Of a stretch of 64,000 bases of DNA, positions 47,377 to 55,157 are shown piece after piece. Each line of letters opens with the position of its first letter. Within the stretch, counting starts at the first letter, position 1. Origin of the DNA: CAVTJL01 sp963828215. GTDB lineage: Bacteria > Pseudomonadota > Alphaproteobacteria > Geminicoccales > Geminicoccaceae. The notes below the pieces were generated by a model. That model ran no database searches. It had not been told where the DNA came from and was given only the letters and a program-made list of their open reading frames with translations. The stretch lies in NCBI GenBank assembly GCA_963828215.1, contig CAWHFO010000042.1:124001-188000 (forward strand), given 5' to 3'. The translations under genes were made by a program, and so were the position numbers.

Positions 47377-48680
47377 ATGGCGGCACCCGCCCGGCATCTG
47401 ACGGACATCGCCGCGCGCAACCGCCAGGGTGCGACGGCAGGCATCTACGCCGTGTGCTCCGCCAACCGCCTGGTCCTCGAGGCCTGCTTCGAGCAGGCGG
47501 TGGCCGACGACGGCCCGCTGCTGATCGAGGCCACCTGCAACCAGGTCAACCAGGAGGGCGGCTACACGGGCATGACGCCCGAGCGCTTCCGCGAGGAGGT
47601 GCTGGCGATCGGGGCGGCCATGGGCTACCCGGCCGACCGCCTGATCCTGGGCGGCGACCATCTGGGGCCGAACCCGTGGCAGGCGCTCCCCGCCGCCGAG
47701 GCGATGGCCAAGGCCAAGGCGATGGTGGCGGCCTACGTGGCCGCCGGGTTCGCAAAAATCCATCTCGACGCCAGCATGAGCTGCGCCGGCGATCCGGTGG
47801 CGCTGCCGACGGAGGTGATCGCCGGGCGCGCGGCCGAGCTTTGCGCGGTGGCCGAGGCCACGGCCCGGGGGGACGGCCTCCCGGGGCCGGTCTATGTGGT
47901 CGGCACCGAGGTGCCGACGCCCGGGCGGCGCCAAGGAGGAGCTGGATCATCTGGCGGTGACGCCGGTCGCCGAGGTGGCGGCCACCGTCGCGCTCCATCG
48001 CGAGCGCTTCGCGGGACAGGGCCTGGACGCGGCCTGGGAGCGGGTCCTGGCCGTGGTGGTCCAGCCGGGCGTCGAGTTCGGGCACGAGCGGGTCGTCGAC
48101 TTCGAGCCCGGGGCCGGCCACGGAGCTGGGCAAGGCCATCCTGGATCACGACGGGCTCGTCTTCGAGGCGCATTCGACCGACTACCAGACGAGGGCGGCC
48201 TTGCGGGCGCTCGTGACGGGCCATTTCGCGATCCTCAAGGTCGGCCCCGGCCTCACCTTCGCGGCGCGGGAGGCGCTCTTCGCCCTCGACGCGATCGAGC
48301 GGGAATGGCTGCCGGCGGACCGGCGGGCCGGGGTGCGGGACGCGCTCGAGCGGGCGATGCGGGAGGATCCGCGCTACTGGCAGCGCTACTACGAGGGCTC
48401 GCCCGACGAGCAGCGGCTCGCCCGCGCCTACAGCCTGAGCGATCGCAGCCGCTACTACTGGAGCGTCCCGGCCGTCGCCCGCGCGGTGGAAAGTCTGCTC
48501 GACAACCTCACCCTGACGCCGCCGCCCCTGCCGCTCGTCTCGCAATACCTGCCGGCCCAGCACGCCGCGTTGCGCGCCGGCCGGCTCGACAAGACGCCGC
48601 GCGCCTGGGTCCGCCACAAGATCCGCGAGGTGGCGGGGGACTATGCCTGGGCCTGCGGGCTCGGCCCGCCGGCGGCCTGA
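47377..48680 (+). CDS. GatZ/KbaZ-family protein (D-tagatose-6-phosphate 4-epimerase or aldolase subunit), frameshifted
   Basis: About 434 residues from ATG 47377, PF08013. Diagnostic blocks: GIYAVCSANRLVLEACFEQA, EATCNQVNQEGGYTGMTPE, LILGGDHLGPNPWQ, GFAKIHLDASMSC, YVVGTEVPTPGG, EAHSTDYQTRAALRALV and FAILKVGPGLTFAAREALFA. Frame changes near 47930 and 48115. In enterobacteria GatZ/KbaZ assists a class II aldolase (GatY/KbaY), which is absent here. In Agrobacterium a PF08013 member next to a PfkB kinase epimerises tagatose 6-phosphate to fructose 6-phosphate, the more likely role in this context. Confidence 0.87.
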
Positions 48681-49099
48681 TCGAGGCCGACCGGCTGGCC
48701 CGACATGCAGCGCTGGAAGGTGTCGGCCGGCAGCAGGCCGAGCTGGGTGAAGAGGCCCAGAAAATCGAAGTGATTGTACGCCTCGTGGATCTTGCCGTCG
48801 GCGATGCGGGCGTGAATGGCGCCGCCGATGGAGGCGCGCCTGCCGTCGGCGGTGGTGCCCGAGAAGGTGCAGAGGACGCAGAGCCAGCCATCGGCCTCGA
48901 CCCGATGGTCGATGGCGAGCTCGGTGTCGCGCAGCAGGGCACAGAGAGCACGATGGAAGGGCTTGAAGCCCTCGGCGCCGACCAGGGTCTGGTGGCCGAG
49001 GCCGTGAGCCTTCGTGTCGACCACCAGGATGTCGTCGATCGCGGACTCGTCGCGCTCGACCCAGACCCGCCGGGCCCAGGTCTCGAGTGTCGATAGCAT
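48641..49099 (-). CDS. SnoaL-like/NTF2-fold protein
   Basis: 152 residues from ATG 49099. The pattern TWARRVWVERDESAIDDIL, GHQTLVGAEGFKPFHRALCA, then a beta-sheet half (CVLCTFSGTTADGRRASIGG, ARIADGKIHEAYNHFDFLGL) is that of SnoaL-like polyketide-cyclase/ester hydrolase folds. Substrate and even enzymatic activity are unknown for most members. It converges on the GatZ-family gene and overlaps its 3' end by 40 bp, so both stops are encoded within each other's genes. Confidence 0.78.
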   Translation of the reverse strand: MLSTLETWARRVWVERDESAIDDILVVDTKAHGLGHQTLVGAEGFKPFHRALCALLRDTELAIDHRVEADGWLCVLCTFSGTTADGRRASIGGAIHARIADGKIHEAYNHFDFLGLFTQLGLLPADTFQRCMSGQPVGLDQAAGGPSPQAQA

Positions 49100-49167
49100 G
49101 AGGCTTCTCCCTATGGTCGCCTGACAGGCTATCGGAAAATGAGCCTCCGGTCCGCCTCCGAGCGTGG

Positions 49168-50175
49168 TCAGCCCGGCTTGCGGGCGAGGAAGGGCAGCCA
49201 GCGGGCGCGGCCGGTGGCGCCGGCACCGGCGCCGGCCGGCTTCCGTTGCAGCAGGTGCTGATCGACCAGCACGCCGGCCAGGATGACCGTGCCCATCACC
49301 GCGAAGTTGAGCGAGCTCGGGATGCCCAGGAGGTTGACGAGGTTCTGCAGGATCTGCAGCAGGATGGTGCCGAGCACGATGCCGATGATCGAGCCCTCCC
49401 CGCCGCGGAGCGAGCAGCCGCCGAGGACCGCCGCGGCGATCGCGTAGAGCTCGTAGAAATTGCCGTGCGAGGCGGGCGAGATCGAGTTGGTGTAGAAGAC
49501 GAAGCAGATGGCGCCGAGGCCGGTGAGCCCGCCGGCGATGACGTAGGCGCTGGCGGTGATGAGCTGGGCGTTGATGCCCGAGAAGCGGGCCGCCTCCTCG
49601 TTCTTGCCGACCGCGAAGAGATAGCGGCCGAACACGGAGCGGTGCAGGACGACCCAGGCCACGAGAGCCACGACCAGGAGCATCAGAAAGGTGTTGGGGA
49701 CGCCGAAGCTGCGGCCGGAGGCGATCCAGGTCAGCGTGCCGTAATCGTCGCCATAGCCGAAGCCGATGGTGGCGTCGTTCATGTACCAGCGGCCCACGCC
49801 CCGATAGATCAGCAGGCCGCAGAGGGTCACCACGAAAGGCTGGACCTTGAGCTTCGTGATGAGGAAGCCGTGGACGCCGCCCAGGACGATGCCGAGGCCG
49901 ACCGCGACGAATGGAGCGAGCTGCCAGGGCACGCCCTGATTCACCATGAGGTCGGTGAAGATGATGCCGACCAGCGCCACCATCGAGCCCACCGAGAGGT
50001 CGATGCCGCCGGTGATGATGACCAGCCCCTCGCCGATGCTGAGCAGGCCGAAGAGACCGATCAGGTTGGCCATGTTGATGAGGTTGACGACCGACAGGAA
50101 GCGCGGGTTCAGGATCGCCGTGACGGCGCCCACGACGATGATGAGGACGAAGAGGCCCAGGTCTTTCTTGAGCAT
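49168..50175 (-). CDS. Ribose-type sugar ABC transporter permease (RbsC family)
   Basis: A 335-residue intact inner-membrane permease of the BPD_transp_2 family. Signatures: GLLSIGEGLVIITGGIDLSV (the family's ITGGIDLSVG motif), FVVTLCGLLIYRGV, YLFAVGKNEEAARFSGI and AAAVLGGCSLRGGEGSIIG. About eight to ten hydrophobic helices. It ends the operon binding protein-ATPase-permease and begins 3 bp after the ATPase stop. Confidence 0.92.
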   Translation of the reverse strand: MLKKDLGLFVLIIVVGAVTAILNPRFLSVVNLINMANLIGLFGLLSIGEGLVIITGGIDLSVGSMVALVGIIFTDLMVNQGVPWQLAPFVAVGLGIVLGGVHGFLITKLKVQPFVVTLCGLLIYRGVGRWYMNDATIGFGYGDDYGTLTWIASGRSFGVPNTFLMLLVVALVAWVVLHRSVFGRYLFAVGKNEEAARFSGINAQLITASAYVIAGGLTGLGAICFVFYTNSISPASHGNFYELYAIAAAVLGGCSLRGGEGSIIGIVLGTILLQILQNLVNLLGIPSSLNFAVMGTVILAGVLVDQHLLQRKPAGAGAGATGRARWLPFLARKPG

Positions 50176-50178
50176 GGC

Positions 50179-51702
50179 TCAGGCCGCCTGCTGAAGGTGC
50201 TGGCCGACGGCCAGCTGTAGGACGGCGTGCTCGCTGAACTGCGCCCGGTCGAGGAAGCCGCTGATCCCGCCCTCGTGCATCACGGCGATGCGATCGCTCA
50301 CCCCGATGACCTCCTCCATGTCGCTGCTGATCATCAGGACGGCGACGCCCGCATCGGCGAGCCCGCGCATCAGCTCGTAGATCTCGCTCTTGGCGCCGAC
50401 GTCGATGCCGCGGGTCGGCTCGTCGAAGATGATGAGCCGGGGCTGCATCGACAGCCACTTGGCGAGCACCACCTTCTGCTGGTTGCCGCCCGAGAGGCTG
50501 ATGGTCGGGGTCTCGACCGAGGGTGCCCGGATGCCGAGCCGGCTGCGCTGGCGCTCGGCCGTCTCGCTCTCGGCGCCGCGCCTGATGAGCCACCAGCGCG
50601 CATGGGCGTGGAGGTCGGCCAGGGTGACGTTCTCGCGGATCGGCATGTCGAGGATCAGGCCCGAGAGCTTGCGATCCTCCGGCGCCAGGTAGATGCCGCG
50701 GGCGATCGCGTCACGCGGCGACGCGATCCGCAGGGCCTCGCCGTCGAGGAGGATCTGGCCGCCCAGGAGCGGGTCGACGCCGAAGATGGTGCGCGCCAGC
50801 GAGGTGCGGCCGGAGCCGACGAGGCCGGCGAGGCCCAGGATCTCGCCCCGGGCCACCTCGAGGCTGACCTCGCGGTCGGGAAAGGCGGTGGTGCGGACCT
50901 CGCGGATCGAGAGGCCCTGGGACGGCGTGGCGCTGGGCGGCAGATAGAGCGCCTTCAGGTCCCGGCCGATCATCAGCCGGATCATGGCGCCGTGCGCGAT
51001 CTCGTCCCGGGCTAGGGTGCCGGCCATGCGCCCGTCGCGCAGGCAGACGACCCGGTCGGCGCAGAGGGCCACCTCGTTCAGGCGGTGGGAGATGTAGATG
51101 ATGCCGACCCCCTGCGCCTTGAGCTCGCCGATCACCGAGAGGAGCCGGTCGGTCTCGGAGAGGGTCAGGCTCGAGGTCGGCTCGTCCATGATGATGAGCC
51201 GCGCCTCGAGGGACAGGGCCTTGGCGATCTCGACCATCTGCCGCTGCGCGATGGAGAGGTCCGCGACGGGGGTCGAGGGGCCGAAATCGACGTTGAGTCG
51301 CTTCAGGAGCGGCCGGACCATGCTGTCCAGCCGTGCGCGGTCCACCAGCCGCAGGGGCCCGCCCCGCAGCGGCTCGCGGCCGATGAAGATGTTGGCCGCC
51401 ACGTCCAGATTGTCGAAGAGGTTCAGCTCCTGGTGGACGAAGGCGATGCCCGCGGCCATCGACGCGGTCACCGTGAGCGCCCCGTGCTCGACGCCGTCGA
51501 TGACGATGAGGCCGGTGTCGGGCTCGACCACCCCGCCCAGCACTTTCATCAGCGTGCTCTTGCCGGCGCCGTTCTCGCCGATCAGGCCCACGACCTCGCC
51601 GGCCGTCACCGCCAGGCTGACGTCCGCCAGCGCGGTGACGCCGGGATAGCTCTTCCCGATGTCCCTGAGCTCCAGGAAGGGCGCCGCCATCGCCTGCGTC
51701 AT
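50179..51702 (-). CDS. Ribose-type sugar ABC transporter ATP-binding protein (RbsA family)
   Basis: A 507-residue intact ATPase with two fused ABC domains. The first has Walker A GENGAGKST and Walker B LIIMDEPTSSL. The second has a degenerate P-loop (GLVGSGRTSLA), signature LSGGNQQKVVLAKWL and Walker B LIIFDEPTRGIDVG, the usual asymmetry of RbsA/MglA proteins. It energises the single permease encoded next to it. Confidence 0.93.
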   Translation of the reverse strand: MTQAMAAPFLELRDIGKSYPGVTALADVSLAVTAGEVVGLIGENGAGKSTLMKVLGGVVEPDTGLIVIDGVEHGALTVTASMAAGIAFVHQELNLFDNLDVAANIFIGREPLRGGPLRLVDRARLDSMVRPLLKRLNVDFGPSTPVADLSIAQRQMVEIAKALSLEARLIIMDEPTSSLTLSETDRLLSVIGELKAQGVGIIYISHRLNEVALCADRVVCLRDGRMAGTLARDEIAHGAMIRLMIGRDLKALYLPPSATPSQGLSIREVRTTAFPDREVSLEVARGEILGLAGLVGSGRTSLARTIFGVDPLLGGQILLDGEALRIASPRDAIARGIYLAPEDRKLSGLILDMPIRENVTLADLHAHARWWLIRRGAESETAERQRSRLGIRAPSVETPTISLSGGNQQKVVLAKWLSMQPRLIIFDEPTRGIDVGAKSEIYELMRGLADAGVAVLMISSDMEEVIGVSDRIAVMHEGGISGFLDRAQFSEHAVLQLAVGQHLQQAA

Positions 51703-51726
51703 CCGCCGCCAGTGAGAGGTGGACGC

Positions 51727-51748
51727 GGGGCCGGCGGGCGCCGGCCCC
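51727..51748 (-). promoter_or_regulatory. Intercistronic stem-loop after the ribose-type binding-protein gene
   Basis: Perfect 9-bp inverted repeat (GGGGCCGGC / GCCGGCCCC) with a 4-base loop, 7 bp after the binding-protein stop and before the ATPase start. Confidence 0.6.
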
Positions 51749-51754
51749 GGCAGC

Positions 51755-52714
51755 TCACTTGCCGAGCATCTCCTTCATCATCTTCTGGAAGTCGGCGACG
51801 TTCGACTTGTCGATCACCCGGGTCGGGATGATGTCGAGCTTGTTCGCCGGGATGAAAGACTTGTCGCCCTCGATGTACTTGGCGAGCAGCACCATCGACT
51901 GGTAGCCGAACTCGAAGGGCTGCTGCACCACCGTGCCCTCGACGATGCCGTCGGCGACGCCCCTGAGCGTCACCGGGTCCTCGTCGAAGCCGATGATCTT
52001 CACCTGCCCGGCCCTGCCCGCCGTCTTCACCGCCTCGACGATCTGCGGGGTGTTGTAGGACCAGAGGCCGACGAGGCCGTCGATGTTCGGATACTTGGTG
52101 AGGGTGTCCTCGACATTGCGCTTCGCCTTGGCGAAGTCGACCTCGTCGCTGCGGATGTCGATGATCTCGACCTTGGTGCCCTTGATCGAATTGCGGATAC
52201 CCTGGACCCGCTCGGTGGCGTTGGCTGCGCCCGGGATACCGACGAACAGCATGATCTTGCCGCCGTCGGGCAGCGCCTTCTTGATCAGCCCGCCGCACTG
52301 CTCGCCGGCGGCGACGTTGTCGGTGCCGATATAGAGCGCCCGATTGCTCTTCGGGGCGTCGCTGTCGGTGGTGAAGAGCACCGCCTGGGCGGCCACCTTG
52401 TTCAGGATCTCGGTCTCGTAGGCCGGATCGTTGACGCTGACGGAGACGCCGGCCACGCCGTTGGTCAAGAGGTCGTCCAGCACACGGCGCTGGGCGGCGG
52501 CCGTCGCCTCGGCCAGCACGTGGATCTGCATGTCGTAGTTCGGCAGCTCCTTCTGCGCCTTCTCGATTCCGCGCCGGGCGAAGGTCCAGAAATCGGACGA
52601 GCCGTTGGTCACCAGCACCAGCATCTTCTTGCCGGACTGGGCCCGAGCCAGCGACGGGACGGCCAAGACCGCTGTAGCGGTCGCCGCCAGCCCGACGAAC
52701 CCACGTCTCTGCAT
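51755..52714 (-). CDS. Ribose-type sugar ABC transporter substrate-binding protein
   Basis: A 319-residue intact periplasmic protein of the RbsB/Peripla_BP_4 family. ATG 52714 is chosen because it opens a twin-arginine signal (MQRRGFVGLAATATAVLAV ending ARAQ). Mature features: KMLVLVTNGSSDFWTFARRG, GVAGVSVSVNDP, FTTDSDAPKSNRALYIGTDN and IIGFDEDPVTLRGVADG, the sugar-binding residues of the family. First gene of the operon. The ligand cannot be named. Tat rather than Sec export is suggested by the RRGFVG motif. Confidence 0.9.
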   Translation of the reverse strand: MQRRGFVGLAATATAVLAVPSLARAQSGKKMLVLVTNGSSDFWTFARRGIEKAQKELPNYDMQIHVLAEATAAAQRRVLDDLLTNGVAGVSVSVNDPAYETEILNKVAAQAVLFTTDSDAPKSNRALYIGTDNVAAGEQCGGLIKKALPDGGKIMLFVGIPGAANATERVQGIRNSIKGTKVEIIDIRSDEVDFAKAKRNVEDTLTKYPNIDGLVGLWSYNTPQIVEAVKTAGRAGQVKIIGFDEDPVTLRGVADGIVEGTVVQQPFEFGYQSMVLLAKYIEGDKSFIPANKLDIIPTRVIDKSNVADFQKMMKEMLGK

Positions 52715-52813
52715 CGTGATTGCCCCCCATTGGAACATCGTCCGGAACCAGACCGGAACCGTCCAGTGACGGGCGGCACTCTGCCCGCGGCGCGAAACCC
52801 GGTCAAGCAGCCG

Positions 52814-53641
52814 CTAGCTGCCGGCGTTGGGGAAGAAAAGCTGCTGCCCACCGATCTTGTAACCGGCGATCGTGTTCTGACCCTCCGGCGAAAGAGCCCA
52901 GCTCACAAAAGCCTGTCCATCTTTCGCTTTGACCTGGGGAAACTTCGCGGGATCGACGAGCATGATCCCGTATTGGTTGAAGAGCGCCGGATCGCCCTCG
53001 ACGAGGATCTCCAGGTCGCCTCGGTTCCTGAAAGAGATCCAGGTGCCCCGGTCGGTGAGAGTGTACCCGCCCAGCGCGGACGTGGTGTTGAGGGTGGCAC
53101 CCATCCCGGAGCCGGTCTCGCGATACCATGAGCCCTGGCCCGTCTTGGCCGGATCGATCCCCGCCGTCCGCCACAGCTCCAGCTCCTTGGCGTTGGTGCC
53201 GCTCTCGTCGCCGCGCGAGAGGAAGGGCGACCCGGCCTTGGCGATCGTCGCCATGGCGGCGGCCGCCGAGGTCTGGCCACGGATGCCGGCCGGATCGCTG
53301 TGCGGTCCGACGATGACGAAGTCGTTGTACATGACGTCGTGACGCGCCGTGCTGTAGCCGGCGGCGACGAATTTCTCCTCCGCAGGCTTGTCGTGAACGA
53401 ACAGCACGTCGGCATCGCCGCGCTCGGCGATCTTTATCGCCTGGCCGGTGCCGACCGCCACCACGTGCACGTCGATACCGGTCTTCTTCGTGAAGATCGG
53501 CAGGAGATAGGTGAAGAGGCCCGAGTTCTCGGTCGAGGTCGTCGAGGCGACGGTGATGAACGGGTTGGCCCCGGCCGCCGGTACCGACAGGGCCAGCATC
53601 AGAATCGAGGCCAGGGCCCCCAGCAGATCGCGGCGTCTCAT
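52814..53641 (-). CDS. tupA: Tungstate ABC transporter substrate-binding protein
   Basis: A 275-residue intact periplasmic oxyanion-binding protein. After a signal sequence (LASILMLALSVPAAGA) it has the TupA hallmark TTSTENSGLFTYLLPIF and VGTGQAIKIAERGDADVLFV, FVIVGPHSDPAGIRG, SRGDESGTNAKELELW. These residues coordinate tungstate in TupA. It is the last gene of a permease-ATPase-binding-protein operon, an order less usual than tupABC. Confidence 0.9.
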   Translation of the reverse strand: MRRRDLLGALASILMLALSVPAAGANPFITVASTTSTENSGLFTYLLPIFTKKTGIDVHVVAVGTGQAIKIAERGDADVLFVHDKPAEEKFVAAGYSTARHDVMYNDFVIVGPHSDPAGIRGQTSAAAAMATIAKAGSPFLSRGDESGTNAKELELWRTAGIDPAKTGQGSWYRETGSGMGATLNTTSALGGYTLTDRGTWISFRNRGDLEILVEGDPALFNQYGIMLVDPAKFPQVKAKDGQAFVSWALSPEGQNTIAGYKIGGQQLFFPNAGS

Positions 53642-53664
53642 CCGGTGGTTCCTCCTTTTCGTCT

Positions 53665-54426
53665 TCAGTCGAGCAGGTCGCCCCTGAGGAAGGCCGCCGC
53701 CTCCGGGGAGCGTGGGCCGGTGAAGAAGAGCCCCGCCGGCGTGTGCTCGATCAGGCGGCCCTTGTGCAGGAAGACGATCTCGTCGGCGAGGCGGCGCGCC
53801 TGGCCGAGATCGTGGGTGGTCATGACGATCCGCACGCCTTCGGCATGCATGCGGGAGACGGCGCACTCGATGGCGCGCGTCGCCCCCGGATCGAGGGAGG
53901 CGGTCGGCTCGTCGAGGAAGAGGATGCCCGGCCGTAGCGCCCAGGCCCGCGCGAGGCAGAGGCGCTGCTGCTCGCCGCCCGAGAGCTGGCGGGCCGGACG
54001 GGCGGCGATCCGATCCAGCCTCACCCGCTCGAGGGCTCGCATCGCGCGCTGGCGCCTCTCGGACCGGGGCGCGCCGGCCGCGGCCAGGGCGTGCACGACA
54101 TTCCCGACCGCGCTGCGGCGCAGCAGCACCGGCTTCTGAAAGACGAAAGCCTGGCGGGCCGGCCGACCGTCCGGCCCCGTGGCATCCCAGCGGACGCGTC
54201 CGGCCGTGGGTGCCACGAGCCCATGGCAGAGGCGCAGGAGCGAGCTCTTGCCGGCACCGTTGGGGCCCAGCACCACGGTCGTCAGCCCCGCCGTCAGGGA
54301 GAGCCACAGGTCGTCGAGCAGCCGCTTGCCCTCCCGCTCCAGGGTCACGGCCTCGAGCGTCAGGATCGGGGCGAGCCCGGGCCGGGCCACCTCCTGCACG
54401 ACAACACGGGTCGCCCCGTCGGCCAT
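53665..54426 (-). CDS. tupC: Tungstate ABC transporter ATP-binding protein
   Basis: A 253-residue intact ABC ATPase: Walker A GPNGAGKSS, Q-loop FQKPVLLRRS, signature LSGGEQQRLCLARAW, Walker B ILFLDEPTASLDP and H-loop TTHDLGQAR. It lies between the TupB-type permease (2 bp upstream) and TupA (23 bp downstream). The KPVLLRRS Q-loop resembles TupC and PstB-like ATPases. An N-terminal extension of about 20 residues precedes the first strand. Confidence 0.88.
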   Translation of the reverse strand: MADGATRVVVQEVARPGLAPILTLEAVTLEREGKRLLDDLWLSLTAGLTTVVLGPNGAGKSSLLRLCHGLVAPTAGRVRWDATGPDGRPARQAFVFQKPVLLRRSAVGNVVHALAAAGAPRSERRQRAMRALERVRLDRIAARPARQLSGGEQQRLCLARAWALRPGILFLDEPTASLDPGATRAIECAVSRMHAEGVRIVMTTHDLGQARRLADEIVFLHKGRLIEHTPAGLFFTGPRSPEAAAFLRGDLLD

Positions 54427-54428
54427 GC

Positions 54429-55130
54429 TCAGCGCGCCCTCGCCACCATGAGCTGCATCGACATGGCGGCGGCGTTGACCGCGAGCACGATGACGATGAG
54501 CACGAAGCCCAGCGCCAGGGCGAAGGCGAGATCGCCCTTGCTGGTCTCCAGCGCGATCGCGGTGGTCATGACCCGCGTGACGCCGCGGATGTTGCCGCCG
54601 ACCAGGATCACCGCACCCACCTCCGCCGCGGCACGGCCGAACCCGGCGAGCACGGCGGTCAGCAGGCTGATGCGCCCGTCCCAGAGAAGCGTCGGCACGG
54701 CTCGCCAGGGGCCGATGCCGAGCGAGCGGAACTGCTCCTCGTACTCCTCGAAGAGATCGGCCACGGTCTGGCGGGTGAGCGCCGCGATGATGGGTGCGAC
54801 GAGAATCGCCTGGGCGATGACCATGGCGGTGGGCGTGAAGAGCAGGCCGAGGCTGCCCAACGGGCCGGCGCGGGACAGGGAAAGATAGACGAGGAGGCCG
54901 ATCACCACCGGCGGCAGGCCCATGAAGGCGTTGGTGAGGACGACGAGTGCCCGCCTTCCCGGAAACCGGGCGATCGCCAGCGCTGCGCCGAGCGGCAGGC
55001 CGGCCAGGGCGGCCAGCAGCACGGCAGTGAGGCTGACCTCCAGCGAGAGAGCGACGATGCCCAGGAGCTCGGGGTCCATGCTCACCAGGAGCCGGAAGGC
55101 CTGGGCGATCCCCTGGGTGATCATGTCCAT
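54429..55130 (-). CDS. tupB: Tungstate ABC transporter permease
   Basis: A 233-residue intact five- to six-helix permease: VSLTAVLLAALAGLPLGAAL, NAFMGLPPVVIGLLVYLSLS, coupling loop EEQFRSLGIGPWRAVPTLLW, and FGRAAAEVGAVILVGGNIRG, the last being characteristic of TupB. First gene of the operon, 27 bp downstream of the amidase stop and on the same strand. Confidence 0.9.
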   Translation of the reverse strand: MDMITQGIAQAFRLLVSMDPELLGIVALSLEVSLTAVLLAALAGLPLGAALAIARFPGRRALVVLTNAFMGLPPVVIGLLVYLSLSRAGPLGSLGLLFTPTAMVIAQAILVAPIIAALTRQTVADLFEEYEEQFRSLGIGPWRAVPTLLWDGRISLLTAVLAGFGRAAAEVGAVILVGGNIRGVTRVMTTAIALETSKGDLAFALALGFVLIVIVLAVNAAAMSMQLMVARAR

Positions 55131-55157
55131 TGGAGCGCCGGGCCTGCGAGCAGGCCG

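Noticed and set aside
47377..48680. Class II tagatose-1,6-bisphosphate aldolase catalytic subunit
   Set aside because: PF08013 proteins (GatZ/KbaZ) are the non-catalytic partner, and no GatY/KbaY gene is present; the epimerase role fits the neighbours better.
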